In this document: piece after piece, positions 33,024 through 43,615 of the stretch | Numbering within the stretch: the first letter of the stretch is position 1 | How the letters are laid out: every line of letters begins with the position of its first letter | NCBI GenBank assembly: GCA_963575745.1 | Contig: CAUYUJ010022401.1 | Span: 60,154-124,153, forward strand | DNA: 64,000 nucleotides | Reading direction: 5' to 3' | DNA from: Prorocentrum cordatum | Lineage: Eukaryota > Sar > Dinophyceae > Prorocentrales > Prorocentraceae | Translations under genes and position numbers: made by a program | The notes under the pieces: generated by a model | The model's input: only the letters and a program-made list of their open reading frames with translations | Databases searched by the model: none | What the model was told of the DNA's origin: nothing

Positions 33024-34389
33024 TCATACACGGCCGCCTACCACTTGAACATCGGAGGCACAAAGGCGATCGAGCCACCTCCACTGCGTCTGCAAGCCTT
33101 CGGGCGGCTCGCAATCCTCCTTATCCACAACGACGCGCGCCCCATGTATTGCGCAAGTGCGCACGGCTGTTTTTAAGCTGGCCCAGTGTGGTTTGGGCCG
33201 CGAGAGCACGCGTGCATTTGGAAATTCACGTACATGGGGCACGCGCACTGTGAATTCGGTGGTTTGCCAACAGCCCTGCACCATCGCTGTGATGATGTCG
33301 GTCGTGTGAACCAACTGCACGTCATCGTCGGTCTCGACCAGAGACAACACCCCAATGGTATCGTCGTAACGAGTAACAGTCCAAACAGAAACCAACGATA
33401 TCATAGTTCCACTGACGGAAGCATGAAACCAAACCTCGCCAACAGCCTTGTTGCCACCTGGCACTGCAAACAAAACAATGTCCCGAGAATGGCAGACAGT
33501 CAAGGAAGAACAACGAGCCGCCATGGCCGTGGTGACGGACTCCTGATCGAGCTTGGCGCCAAGCCTCTCCTCCAGGAATCTGTGCATTTTCTTTGGTGCC
33601 GACCTTTCGGGCTTCATCAGGTGCGGCGTAAAATCGAACGCGTCGGTGCTTTGTAGGTTTGCCAAGTGCAGGCATGTAACCTCAGACAACACGCTCTTCT
33701 CTGAAGCTTCCAACTGCAAGATATCATTGAGAAAGCGCTTCGGCGTCTTGTGTTTTCTCTCGTGCACGAAGCACGAAAGAAGCGTTTGAAATTTTTGCAG
33801 GTGCCTGGGAAAATGGATCAGCCAATGGTATTTGGGGGTCATGTACTCCTGCCACCCTGCTGCTTCACATGCGTCGATGAAATCATTGGTCCTCCCCCTG
33901 AGAGTGGCGGGCGATGCGTGGCCTGAAACCCCTGCAAGTATGCACCATATCAGGTCGCACATGCGAACGAAGGCGGCGCACGCCGCTCGAGCAACCCCTT
34001 TGGGCAAAATGATTTTCATAACAAACACGTACATGACGGGAAGCAATGACAATGCCTCGCTCGCTTGGCACTTGAACGATTTAGCCTTCACGTTGGACGT
34101 CTCGCGGCCTTTGAGAAATAGGTTCGCCAAGTTGCGCCCGCTAATGCCCCCGCGGGGCAAGGACCATAGCCCGACGTACTCATGCAACCTAGCGTACAGG
34201 TCCGACACCCCGTCGCTCTTGCAGGCAGCAAGGAAAAGGAATGTGGTGATGTTGAAAACACCCCGAATAAAGAATGCATGCATCCAGTCGTGGCAATACT
34301 GGTCCACTGGAAGAACGACGGTATCCAGCTGCGGGTCGAGCATCATGTTCTCTGCATTGTGGTTGAAACCGAACGCCTGTTCACGAATC
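33024..34389 (-). CDS. Transposase-like protein, exon 2
   Basis: The exon starts after a CGCAG acceptor with IREQAFGFNHNAEN and runs 455 codons to a stop. It includes DQYCHDWMHAFFIRGVFN (HDWMH motif), a Ser/Leu-rich helical middle, PKYHWLIHFPRHLQKFQTL, and a C-terminal beta-rich half. I recall the same order (MYxDEVTPGN ... CHDWMH ... PKYHWL) in a high-copy dinoflagellate family that looks like a DDE-type transposase of the tnp2/CACTA or KDZ kind, with the Asp of exon 1 and of HDWMH as candidate metal ligands. That assignment is from memory and unverified. The short Gly run upstream (C26 on the plus strand) is intronic. Confidence 0.6.
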
Positions 34390-35123
34390 CTGCGGAAGCG
34401 ATTACCCCGCGCGCCCGCAACACATCGCCAGGGTGCGCCGAGCGCAGAGGACAGGCGATGCGCCGCACGAGCGCGGGGAATCGCGCACTTGATGCCCCCC
34501 CCCCCCCCCCCCCCCCCCCCTGCCATCCCCCAAGAAGAGATTGAGGGCGGCGAGCGGTGATGAGGAGGGGGATGATGAGGAAGAGGAGGATGAGGAGGGG
34601 GATGGGGAGGAGACGGAAGGATGGCAGGGGGGGGGGGAGGGGGGAGCTCAGGCGGTCAAGGGAGATACCTCTTCCAACCCCCATTGTCCCCCTTCGGGAA
34701 TCATTGAGCGTGCGCGTGCAAGAATTGCAACGCAGCAGGTCGGCGTTGATTCGTGCGTTTCCATAAGTGATCTGGGCGCAGCAGGCTGAATAATACACTG
34801 TAGCAACACAGCAAGTATTTGTATCATCCATGTGATGGTGATCTGGGCGCTGTGTATAATCCGACCCAGTAGAAACGCAGCAGGCCGAATCCGACCCAGT
34901 AAGAGGGGTCCGACAGAAACCCAATGGAGCCCCATTACCGCTCAAGAGCGCCCCATGAAAGCTTTCCCAAAAAGGCAGACGAGGCAAGTTTAAGCACTCT
35001 CGAAAAGCAATGCATCCTCTTCGTAGTAGTAGTAGGTGTGGTAGTGGTAGTGGTAGTGGTAGTGGTAGTGGTAGTGGTAGTGGTAGTGGTAGTGGTAGTG
35101 GTAGTGGTAGTGGTAGTGGTAGC

Positions 35124-35186
<63 letters not shown>

Positions 35187-35300
35187 CGTAGTGTTAGTCG
35201 TTGTAGTAGTAGTAGTAGTAGTAGTGGTAGTAGTATTAGTAGTAGTAGTAGTATCAGTCGTCGCAGCAGCAGCAGCAGCAGTAGTAGTAGTACTAGTATA

Positions 35301-35336
<36 letters not shown>

Positions 35337-35377
35337 GTAGTGGTAGTAGTAGTAGTAGTAGTAGTAGCCTTAGTAGC

Positions 35378-35426
<49 letters not shown>

Positions 35427-35660
35427 ATACTACTACTACTAGCAGTCGCAGTTGCAGCAGCAGTAGCAGTCGCAGTCGCAGTAGCAGTGGCCGTGACAGT
35501 AACAGTAGCAGTAGCAATAGCACTAACAGTAGCAGTATATAACAGTAGCAGCAGCAGTGGCAGTAAACGGTTCGGCATCATCACCTCAACTCGCCTGGGC
35601 ACCGTTTCTGGATGGGTTAGTGGGATATGCGAAGCGCCAGGCATTTGCAGCCCCCCCCCC
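34390..35660 (-). other. Intron of the transposase-like gene with microsatellite
   Basis: Exon 1 loses sense after ADFKT (35665) and exon 2 begins at 34389 with a CAG|G acceptor. The exact donor is uncertain because a G10 run (C10 on the plus strand, 35651-35660) sits at the boundary. The intron holds a C26 tract (34495-34520), a long TAG repeat, and modules at both ends that match the intron upstream of 47853. Confidence 0.65.
35023..35570. repeat. TAG/GTA trinucleotide repeat, ~550 bp
   Basis: Blocks of GTAGTG, TAG, and imperfect CAG/TAC variants. Long Ser, Val, Leu or Thr ORFs in every frame are products of the repeat. Confidence 0.95.
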
Positions 35661-36564
35661 TGCAAGTCTTGAAGTCAGCGTTGCTGTCTGTGGCGCGATG
35701 CGCAGCCAATCTGCGAACACTCCCTCTGATGTCGTCGTTCGTGGCGAAATCAATGTCGCGCTCGCGCATGACATCTGCCCGCATCAAGGTTAACCCGTCT
35801 TCGTCCTGCAGAGAGCTATCCATCGCAATGACGTTGCGGCACAGCATGCAGCACTTTGTACCAGCATCACCTTTAATCAACCAAATCAATTTCTGAGCCC
35901 CTCCGTCTTGCAGAACCATTCCGAGTTTGCAAAATATTCTGATCGAGGGACTCAGCGAAATGCCAGTCGTTTGGAGAGAACATTGTGGGTTACAAAACAA
36001 ATGTTTCACAAGCAGCTTGAAAGCTTGTGCAACGCCTGCGTGGATATCGCACACCCGTTTTGACCGCAAGGCTGCTAAACAAAACCACGCATCCTCTTGC
36101 GAAAGCACTTCGGGCCCCAACTCCAAAAATGAAGCGTAGAATATCCACATTTTCCTTGCGTTGTCAGGCGACAATTGATTGCCAGGCGTCACTTCGTCGC
36201 CGTACATGATCAAAGACCATGGTCTGTCGAACGTGCTCGGCTTCGTCGCCAAGGTTCTGTTGATGAGGTCCCGCCAGCTTTCGCACTGTGAGAAAGCAAC
36301 GCATAACAGCGCAGGCAAGTTCGCAACAGTAAACCTCATCGGGGACGGGCTGGCATTGCATTCAATCTCGCCAAACAGCGCGCCATACTGCGTTTGCTGA
36401 TTCATAACAGCATCCCTGGCGTCACGGATTTCCCTCCGAGACGCAGTGAAAGGCTCGTATTGGGTTCCATCCAAAAGTGCCGACAACGCAGTGGCAGACA
36501 TATGAGGGCATTTCCGCCTCAAAGACTCTATCCTGCGATACTTTGCATCCTTCTCGCCGCTCAT
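35661..36564 (-). CDS. Transposase-like protein, exon 1
   Basis: Begins at ATG 36564 (MSGEKDAKYRRIESLRRKC) and runs about 300 codons. FDRPWSLIMYGDEVTPGNQLS (trimmed: MYGDEVTPGN) carries an Asp suited to be the first catalytic carboxylate. LSQEDAWFCLAALRSKRV, GMVLQDGGAQKLIWLIKGDAG and a CxxC (KCCMLCRN) follow. The similarity expected in the family continues directly into exon 2 (FKT to REQAFGFNHN). The reading frame extends upstream of this ATG, but that part is Arg/Cys-rich and looks like intron or intergenic sequence. Confidence 0.6.
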
Positions 36565-37808
36565 GGCGCGGCAGCCACGCTGTCCGCGCAGCGAACGACG
36601 CAGCTTTGAGCCCAAATGGCAGCTGCGAATCACGCATGCTGGACAGCACTGCGTGGGAACGTTTGCACTGGCGCCTGCGCGCCCTGAACGCAATCTGAAA
36701 GTGCAGGCGCCCCTGCATGATATAAACTCCCGTTGCGCGCGCCAAAGGCAGATGATGAGCCTAATGCCACGTTTATCCGCCAGCGCGCGCCCGAACATAT
36801 GTCTACGTCGGGTCTGACACGTATCTCGCCAATGTGCCCCCTGCACAGCGCGCGAACCCCATGCAAATACCTGCAAACAATACTGCCCGCTTCCAGCCAT
36901 AAATGCACCCCTGCGCACCCCCCGACATGCCAGCGCGCATTCATATTTCCAGGCAGTCGTGCGGGCAAGACGGATGGCCCTGCACTTGCAATCATGCATG
37001 CATCCCGCTACCACCCCGCGCACCCCAAGCCATGCGCCCATGACAACATACCCGACATATTACGTTGCGCGCTGCCACGTCAACATACAGGCACGAATCC
37101 TGACAGCAATCGGCTGCGCGCGCGCTGCATCATCGTGCAAGCCCGTTCGCACGTCGCCCTTCTCTTACTCAATCTCCTCACAACCGCAATGGCACTCAAT
37201 GCTCTTGCACACCCTTCTTCCGTGCACAGTGCATCGGCGAAGTCCGAACTTTCGCGCCAAATGGTGCCCAGCATCCCACGCGGAAATGTATACGTGTATA
37301 ATCATATTCATATGTACCATGTCGGCATTCGCATGTAGAGATGCATAGACGTGTGTGTGTGTATATATATACATATACAGCCGCACCTGAGCGTCTATAT
37401 ACACGACATACATACTCAAACCTTCAATGAATGCAAACATAAAGCGAACGTCAGCGTGAAAGTGCAGCCCCCTCCCTCCCCTGGAGCTGGCATTAAAGCA
37501 CACCCCGCGCGTGATGCAATCCCTGCAGGTGTCCTGCAGCAGATCACGTATAATGCCAGCGAAATCTGCACGCCAGGTGCACCGATGCTCACGGGGATGG
37601 CGCGCTGAGTTCCAAGGGGGGTTTCTTACTGTGCATGGTTTATTTTGCAAGGGACATGTCTTCGTCGGCCTCTCTGCTCGAACCTCCTTCCCCGAACTGC
37701 AAATGATGCGAGCGGCTAACAGGGCACCCCATCTATTCGCACGCGGTGCAATAGCAACCTGCCAATCCTATGCATCAACGCCAAAACTGGGATGCAACAT
37801 CACATAAC
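36565..37808. other. Intergenic or intronic stretch without a supported gene
   Basis: Open frames exist on both strands but have no recognisable motif. A short TA-rich element (TATATATACATATACA, 37362-37377) is the only landmark. Confidence 0.5.
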
Positions 37809-39221
37809 TCAATCATGCTGTTTGGATTTCCAAAGCTCGCTTGCCTGCCTGTACGTATCCCTGGCAAACGTGAGCTGCTGCTTCTCGTTGCGGCCGTTGT
37901 GTTTGGACCACGTGAGCGCCCTGCCGTACCACTTAGAAGCATACGCGTTGCAAGACGTCTGGCGGTCCTCTGGTCCAAACAACACCTTGAACTCAACTAC
38001 TTTAGCAGCACTATAGCCTGCGGGCCTCTTGAGCGCGGGCGACCCGACGGGCTTTTTAGCAACTCCAGGTGCCACGGCAGGCTTCTTGCCAACAGCCTTC
38101 CCCTTCTTCTTGGACTTGCCCTTCAAGGCATTGAACGCCTTCTCCTCATAAGTTTCCTGGTCCACCCGATCACCATCTGTAGCAGCCGCTGCTGTTTCGG
38201 CGCCGACGTCAGCGGGCGCTGCCCCGACAGCGGGCGCCGCCGCCGCATCGACCATGGCGAGGGGGGTTGCCGCGGGCTCACCTGCGCTGTCATGCGCAGC
38301 AGTCTTAGGCGGAACGGTCTTGGGCGAAGGCTTGAACGACGTCATTGGCACGTGCGGCACCACGCTGCCTGATGACTTCCTCGACTCGTACACGTCGCAG
38401 ACATGCGCAGCCAACTGCTCGATGGAGCACGGCCCATGTTTGCCACCACGATTGCCCCCAACGGCACCGTGAGTGCCCCAAGGGCCAGCCCGTTCATTAG
38501 TCAACAACTTGCTGTCAGAACGCAAGGGTACATGCTTCCCAAGTGTGATGTACGAGTCGATGAACTTTTCCACAGGCGGGTCGTCGGCGTCATAAGCTGC
38601 ATTGAAAACCGACGCTGGTAAACTCGAGGGGCTCTCGGGATATGCGAGGATACGTGACCTTGTGAACGGCCCTGCCGTATCCTTCATATACGAAACGATA
38701 TCACGGAACGTGTTGTAAATGCTATGGTAACTCGGCCAGTGCTTCATGTGCGCGTGCTCGCAGTGGAGCAATACAACAACAGCCCATTTGATGCACTTAT
38801 CGTGCCCTGGATGCGTGAGCCCCAAGCGGTGCAATCGCGTTGAGATCACATTGATTTTTTTGGTCTCGGATGCCCTGAAGTCCTCGAGAACTGCCCAATC
38901 TTTTGCCGTAAGATAATTGTATAAATGAGTCAACGACTGCGTGGCAATATCTGCACTCTCTGGCGCACCTGTGGGTACGACAACAGCTGCTACCTTGCAA
39001 TCGATTGCAGTCAACACTGCATCCCTCACGTTTTTTACAGTGCACATCTGCTCCACACGGTCAGTGAGGTCAATCGCATCTTGGGCTGACAAGCAGGGCA
39101 AGCTCGCAATCCGAACGCATAGGGATGAAGACAACTTCTCCTGCAGATCAGGGTTGTCGCACTTAGCGAGCAAAGCAGAAAAATCCTGAATGTCACGCTT
39201 GATGTCATCAATGCTTGCCAT
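37809..39221 (-). CDS. Hypothetical dinoflagellate-type protein (470 aa)
   Basis: Starts at a true ATG (MASIDDIKRDIQDFSALLAK) and is open to a stop. The first ~230 residues look helical and globular, with VVVLLHCEHAHMKHWPSYHS and a segment DDPPVEKFIDSYITLGKHV. Then a disordered Ala/Pro region leads to a Lys-rich stretch (KGKSKKKGKAVGKKP, GVAKKPVGSPALKRP) that could be a nuclear signal or bind nucleic acid. A C-terminal helix (WSKHNGRNEKQQLTFARD) closes it. I have seen similar KKP-rich plus helical tails in dinoflagellate families next to the transposase-like gene, so it may be the partner ORF of that element. It lies 1.2 kb upstream of the transposase-like exon 1 in the same orientation. Function unknown. 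Confidence 0.55.
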   Translation of the reverse strand: MASIDDIKRDIQDFSALLAKCDNPDLQEKLSSSLCVRIASLPCLSAQDAIDLTDRVEQMCTVKNVRDAVLTAIDCKVAAVVVPTGAPESADIATQSLTHLYNYLTAKDWAVLEDFRASETKKINVISTRLHRLGLTHPGHDKCIKWAVVVLLHCEHAHMKHWPSYHSIYNTFRDIVSYMKDTAGPFTRSRILAYPESPSSLPASVFNAAYDADDPPVEKFIDSYITLGKHVPLRSDSKLLTNERAGPWGTHGAVGGNRGGKHGPCSIEQLAAHVCDVYESRKSSGSVVPHVPMTSFKPSPKTVPPKTAAHDSAGEPAATPLAMVDAAAAPAVGAAPADVGAETAAAATDGDRVDQETYEEKAFNALKGKSKKKGKAVGKKPAVAPGVAKKPVGSPALKRPAGYSAAKVVEFKVLFGPEDRQTSCNAYASKWYGRALTWSKHNGRNEKQQLTFARDTYRQASELWKSKQHD

Positions 39222-39610
39222 GAGTGCAGTATGGTGAAATCGGACAGTACGACAACCAGATACAGCACGCGCAGCCCTCAGGGCTTGAGCAAATCATGGC
39301 AGCACATCGGCGGCAACGAATGACAACATGCGCGTTCGCGCAGGCTGACAACATGCGCGTTCGCGCAGGCAATAACGTGAGAACGGGGTGGCCAGCTTGA
39401 CTTCTCAGGACAGGCTGGGTGGGAGTGACAATAACATGCGCATGAGCAGCAACGCAAAGCACTGGGCAAAGATGAGAGGGAAGATGGTTCGAGCGCACCG
39501 CTCGCAGAAGTCAGCGCGGAAGAGGGCATCGTCCACCGACGCGCGTGCTGAAACTCGCACTGGCCAAACGCCAGAATGGTGAAGAGCACACGCATTCACA
39601 TCGTCGTCGT

Positions 39611-39644
<34 letters not shown>
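39222..39644. other. Spacer ending in a CGT/GCG repeat
   Basis: Contains a 29-bp direct repeat of ACAACATGCGCGTTCGCGCAG (trimmed: CATGCGCGTTCGCGCAGG) at 39326 and 39349 and a CGT then GCG microsatellite at 39600-39643. No gene is supported. Confidence 0.6.
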
Positions 39645-39795
39645 CAAAATCATCAAATTCTCCGGAGTTTTTGGGTCCAATCCACGGGTGGTAGGGGGCC
39701 CCATGGCCCCCTGTGGGCCGAAGGTGGTGGCATGGCCCCCCCCAATGAAGTCCCCAGGGCTAGAACTAGCATGGGCACTCGTTCAAGAGACCGAG

Positions 39796-39796
<1 letters not shown>
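39645..39796. repeat. Hairpin-bearing dispersed repeat, copy 1
   Basis: About 150 bp from CCAAAATCATCAAATTCTCC to GTTCAAGAGACCGAG, very similar to 42596-42761. The GGTAGGGGGCC...GGCCCCC palindrome is partly degraded here. It is bordered on both sides by CGT-type microsatellites. Confidence 0.8.
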
Positions 39797-39842
<46 letters not shown>

Positions 39843-39843
39843 G
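39797..39843. repeat. CGT trinucleotide repeat
   Basis: About 15 uninterrupted CGT units directly following the dispersed repeat. Confidence 0.9.
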
Positions 39844-39893
39844 TATCGTTGGCGCCCTACGGCGGCAGCTCAGTGCCCAACGTGGCTCAGTGC

Positions 39894-40460
39894 CTAACTG
39901 GACTCGGAACTGGACTCGGAGTCGGAGGACGGGCGGCCTCCATGACGGATCGGCGGCGAGTATGGCCTGTCCGCTGGGCCCCGATTGCACGGCGGGACAT
40001 AGTCCGCGGCGATCACGAGCGGGCGCTGTCCTGCTTTAGCTGCGGCTGCTGCTCCTGCTGCTGCTGGTGGTGGCGGTCCTGCGTTGGCTGCTGGCGGCGG
40101 CGCTGCTGCTGCAGCTGCCGCGGCTGCTCTGGCTGCTGGTGGTGGTTTTGCCGCTGCTGGTGGCGGTCCTTTTTTAGCTGCTCCTGCCCTTGCTGCTGGT
40201 GGCGGTGGCGGCGCTGCTCCTGCTGCCTGAGCCGCCCTGGCTGCTATCTTTGCCTGCGCCTTGGCATGCATCGCCAGCGGGCCCACGTCGGTGTTCGCCA
40301 CGAGGTCAAGGCGAGCCGCCGTCGCCCTCAGCTGGTTCGCCGCCCGCGCGGCATCTCGCTTGAACCCCCTGGCGACCTCTCTGATGGCGGAGTTCTCGGC
40401 CTTCAACGCCGCGACCTTCGCCGCCAGTAGCTGCTCGCGGCGGGTTTGCTTAGGTGGCAT
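39894..40460 (-). CDS. Small basic-N, Ala/Pro-rich protein (188 aa)
   Basis: Starts at ATG 40460 (MPPKQTRREQLLAAKVAALK). Residues 1-50 form a likely amphipathic helix with heptad character. The middle is Ala/Pro low complexity, and the C-terminus is Ser/Asp/Glu (SSDSESSSESS). No catalytic motif. It may be a first exon, because a short repetitive Ala/Pro protein alone is uncommon. It lies between the 37809-39221 gene and the 41383-42039 ORF in the same orientation. Confidence 0.4.
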   Translation of the reverse strand: MPPKQTRREQLLAAKVAALKAENSAIREVARGFKRDAARAANQLRATAARLDLVANTDVGPLAMHAKAQAKIAARAAQAAGAAPPPPPAARAGAAKKGPPPAAAKPPPAARAAAAAAAAAPPPAANAGPPPPAAAGAAAAAKAGQRPLVIAADYVPPCNRGPADRPYSPPIRHGGRPSSDSESSSESS

Positions 40461-41098
40461 CGGAGCTGTATATGGATGCGCTGGTGTAGGCGCTGGTGTA
40501 TGGATGCGCTGGTGTAGGCGCTGGGGTTGGCCTAGGCGCTGGCCTAGGAGCTAAGCCAAAACGGCTGCGGAGGAGGGGGCTGAGGGTGGCGCAGGGAGGT
40601 GCGGTGGGGCGAATGGGGGCACACAGGGAACAATGGGGCGTCGGAGATTGCATGGATGCATACCTGGTGGGTGCAACTCTGGTGGATGCAGGTCTGCATG
40701 AAAATGCAGGGGGGGGAGGGAGGCGAGGGCCAATCGAACAGAGAGCGGACATCAACATGCATGCAACTGCACTCGGTGCAACCATGCCCTATCATGGTGC
40801 CAACCCCTGCGGACCCCGCATGTCCAGAACGCGATATCGCATGAATGGGCGTGCACATCAGGTGCAATCACAACCAAATTAGCAATCATGGTAATCGCAC
40901 GCCCCCCTCCCGCGGCAGAGAGAATGGATACATTTTGGCGCTCCGCGGCGGACCAGCGCGACTCAGCGGAGCGCTGCCCGCAGCGGACTGTCCCAGTCAG
41001 GAGGCCGATGCGACGCCTTTGCAGCGCCTCGGTGGCGTCTGACCGAGCAAGATGGGGCTCTTATGCCCCCTCGGGGGCTGAAAGGCTAAGTGCGCGAT
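40461..41098. other. Spacer without a supported gene
   Basis: A GCGCTGGTGTA(T/G) motif is repeated in tandem at 40470-40560. Overlapping frames on both strands lack motifs. Confidence 0.5.
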
Positions 41099-41245
41099 AA
41101 AGTGTGATCACACTTCTTCGTCCAAGAAATGCGCGCCAGAAAGTGTGATCACACTTTTGGGTGATGAAAAGTAGCACCTTAAATTGTGATAACACTTTTG
41201 CGCGCGGAGTTTCACCACCCAAAAGTGTGATCACACTTTTGGGTG
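41099..41245. repeat. Cluster of AAGTGTGATCACACTT palindromes
   Basis: Perfect palindromes occur at 41100-41115 (16 bp), 41140-41157 (18 bp) and 41216-41245 (30 bp, extended by CACCC/GGGTG). A degenerate copy (ATTGTGATAACACTT) is at 41183. Spacing is 40, 43 and ~33 bp. Confidence 0.9.
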
Positions 41246-41382
41246 CTGCATCTCTCGCGGCGCGAATTGTGTTCTCACTAGGCTGGCAGCTGCCGTGGCT
41301 CGCCCACAGCTGCGGCGCCGACCCCCTCACCAGGCGGGCCAGGCGTGCGCGCACACCAAATCTCGGCTGCCTGATGCAGCAC

Positions 41383-42039
41383 CTAGCTCATTGGATACCG
41401 ATTCTTGCCCTTGCCCTTGGTCGTCGTGATGCTGTCGAACCTGACGCGAGCCGCCTCCAAGAGCGAATCGCACGTGGCCCAGTCTCCCTTCTCGTACGCG
41501 TCGAAGACCTCCTGGGAGCGCTCGTACCAGTAGCCCGAGCCAGCCGCGATCTCACCGACCTTCGTGCCCTCGATGATCAACTCGAGCGCCTGCCAATTCC
41601 TGTTCGCCCAGTGGTCAGCCATCCTCATCAGCCTCGCGCTCCACCCGCTCCGCACCTGCTCCCCGCTGTTGTTGTAGCGGTGGTCGGGCCCAGCCATTTG
41701 GATTGGCGGCGGCGGCGCGGGGGGCTGCGGCGGAGGTGTCGACGGCGGCCTCGGAACCTTGCCGTCGGCGCGCGGGACGGCTTTGGCGTCGGCGCTGGCG
41801 ACGGGCGCGCTGTCGGCGCGCGGGGCGGTGTCGCCCACGGCGTCCACGCCTGACTTCTCCTCCAGCGCCTTCTCGAGGAACTCAGCGTAGGGCATGATGT
41901 CCAGGTAGGGAAGGGCGTCGTCGCACATCCCCTGGGGCGACGCACCCAGTCGCAACGCACGCCCCGCCCCCATGGAGTGACCAATCGGGCCCACGAGGCC
42001 CATGTCGAAAGTTTCATGCATCAAGACCTCGGGCCTCAT
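41383..42039 (-). CDS. Hypothetical protein or exon (218 aa)
   Basis: Starts at ATG 42039 (MRPEVLMHETFDMGLVGPIG). An Ala/Pro-rich middle (PPSTPPPQPPAPPPP) separates an N-terminal segment from a helical C-terminal domain (SARLMRMADHWANRNWQALE, then YERSQEVFDAYEKGDWATCD). The C-terminus is basic (KGKGKNRYPMS). The ORF may be a later exon of the gene represented by 42094-42585, 54 bases upstream, in the same orientation. I do not recognise a family with a known activity. Confidence 0.45.
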   Translation of the reverse strand: MRPEVLMHETFDMGLVGPIGHSMGAGRALRLGASPQGMCDDALPYLDIMPYAEFLEKALEEKSGVDAVGDTAPRADSAPVASADAKAVPRADGKVPRPPSTPPPQPPAPPPPIQMAGPDHRYNNSGEQVRSGWSARLMRMADHWANRNWQALELIIEGTKVGEIAAGSGYWYERSQEVFDAYEKGDWATCDSLLEAARVRFDSITTTKGKGKNRYPMS

Positions 42040-42093
42040 GAACCCCGACCCGAAAATAAACCAGAAACAAACGATAATCGGTCACTCCACGGA

Positions 42094-42585
42094 TCAGCGG
42101 GGCGAGCGTTGCGATTTCGGGTCGGCGCTCACCGCGCAAAGCGAGGTCGGCCACTCCTTCGGGTCCCCGTCGCCGTTGGCGTAGATGCAGCCGTCGGGGT
42201 AGCCGATGGCGGACGCGACGTCCAGCGTGCTCGAAACCAGCCACTTGCCAATCTTCTTGACATCGTCCACCACGTAGAAGAGGAACAGCTCGCTGGCGTT
42301 GGGCGCTTCTGCATCCGCTGCAGGCTCCTGCCGCCAGATCGGCGAGTTGTTCACGTGACCAGTCTTGTACCAGACCCCCTGCAGGGACTGCACCAGGTCA
42401 TCGTGCTCGGCCGTCTGGGCGCCCTCCAGCCGCCGAATGGCCAGGGAGTCGACGAACCTCGCCTGGCGCTCGCCCTTCCTGGCCTCCACCGCGTTGAGCT
42501 GCTGCTGGCACTCAGCGGTCTGGCGACGGCCCTCGACCTTGGCACGCTTGGCCGCGGAGCCCTCGGTGTCCAGGGCGTCGTCCTC
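42094..42585 (-). CDS. Exon of a hypothetical dinoflagellate protein (~163 codons)
   Basis: Sense begins after a CTCCAG acceptor (42586-42585) with DDALDTEGSAAKRAKVEGRR. A coiled segment (ECQQQLNAVEARKGERQARF) is followed by a compact domain GVWYKTGHVNNSPIWRQE ... LFLFYVVDDVKKIGKWLVS ... GDPKEWPTSLCAV. I recall the pattern (YxKTG ... P.WRQE ... W.VS) as a frequent small domain in dinoflagellate proteins; its function is unknown to me. The hairpin-bearing repeat lies immediately upstream, inside the presumed intron. Confidence 0.45.
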   Translation of the reverse strand, partial: EDDALDTEGSAAKRAKVEGRRQTAECQQQLNAVEARKGERQARFVDSLAIRRLEGAQTAEHDDLVQSLQGVWYKTGHVNNSPIWRQEPAADAEAPNASELFLFYVVDDVKKIGKWLVSSTLDVASAIGYPDGCIYANGDGDPKEWPTSLCAVSADPKSQRSPR

Positions 42586-42595
42586 TGGAGGGCGT

Positions 42596-42760
42596 CCAAA
42601 AACATCAAATTCTCCGGAGTTTTGGGGTCCAATCCACGGGTGGTAGGGGGCCTCATGGCCCCCTACCATGGGCCGAAGGTGGCGGTAGGGGGCCTCAGGG
42701 CCCCCTACCACGAAGTCCCCAGGGCTAGACCTAGCATGGGCACTCGTTCAAGAAACCGAG

Positions 42761-42761
<1 letters not shown>
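42596..42761. repeat. Hairpin-bearing dispersed repeat, copy 2
   Basis: Matches copy 1 over its whole length. It contains two palindromes, GGTAGGGGGCC/GGCCCCCTACC separated by TCAT, and a second of the same arms separated by TCA. On the minus strand it ends 10 bases before the inferred acceptor at 42585. Confidence 0.85.
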
Positions 42762-42807
<46 letters not shown>

Positions 42808-42879
42808 CTCGTCCCGTCTTGGGCTCGGCAGATACGATTGGGGTCGATTAGGTCCCCGCTATCGTCGTCGTCGTCGTTA

Positions 42880-42944
<65 letters not shown>

Positions 42945-42957
42945 GTAGTCTCTGTCG
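42762..42957. repeat. CGT-type microsatellites
   Basis: Two blocks (42762-42813 and 42857-42950) separated by a short unique segment. They give Arg- or Asp-rich ORFs that are not genes. Confidence 0.9.
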
Positions 42958-43109
42958 TCGGCGTTGTCGCCGTCGACTTTGCGATGGTGCAACGAATGCC
43001 CAATGCGACGCGTTACAAGTTTGGTGTAAAATCGAATGCGGTTAGGGTTGGTTGGTTGGTTGCGAGATCCGCTATCCGTATCCGCCGCCGTTTCGGTTTC
43101 AAGTCCAAC

Positions 43110-43295
43110 AAATGCGTCGTCGTCGTCGTCGTCGTCGTCGCTGTCGTGTCGTTCCGTCTTGGGCTCGGCAGGCACGGAAAGCGGATCTCGCCATCCAATG
43201 TGATTGTGACCCATCATGTCCCCCGACGGCGCCTGGGCAGCAGCGCCCTGCGGCGCCTGGGGGCCGCTGAGCATGCTCCTCGCGATGCTCGACAT
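43110..43295 (-). CDS. Possible short exon (low support)
   Basis: From ATG 43295 the frame reads MSSIARSMLSGPQAPQGAAA, then HNHIGWRDPLSVPAEPKTER and an Asp run made by a CGT repeat (43112-43142). The first 60 residues look non-repetitive. It may be a 5' exon of the gene at 42094-42585 or chance. Confidence 0.2.
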
Positions 43296-43615
43296 GGGCG
43301 GCGGCGGGGCCACGCTGCCGAGGCAGCGACACCCCGCGAGGCACGCGGCCGCCTGAAGCACAAACGGCTACGCGCGACGAGGCGGCAGCTGAAGGCACCG
43401 TGCAATTGCAACGTACAGTGTGCACACCTATGCATAAATTGACGTGCACCGATATGCAACCATGACTGCGAGCACAACCGATGAAGACAACAATGCACGC
43501 ATATACGATCACATTTAAGACGGATGCGCTATGTGGCGCACGAGTTGGCTGCCCAACAACGGTCATGATACCGCGAGACCTAACCTACTCGCAACTACCC
43601 TGCTGCCGTGCACCC

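Noticed and set aside
34924-35672. Ser-, Val-, Leu- and Thr-rich ORFs
   Set aside because: Trinucleotide repeat translated in different frames, inside an inferred intron.
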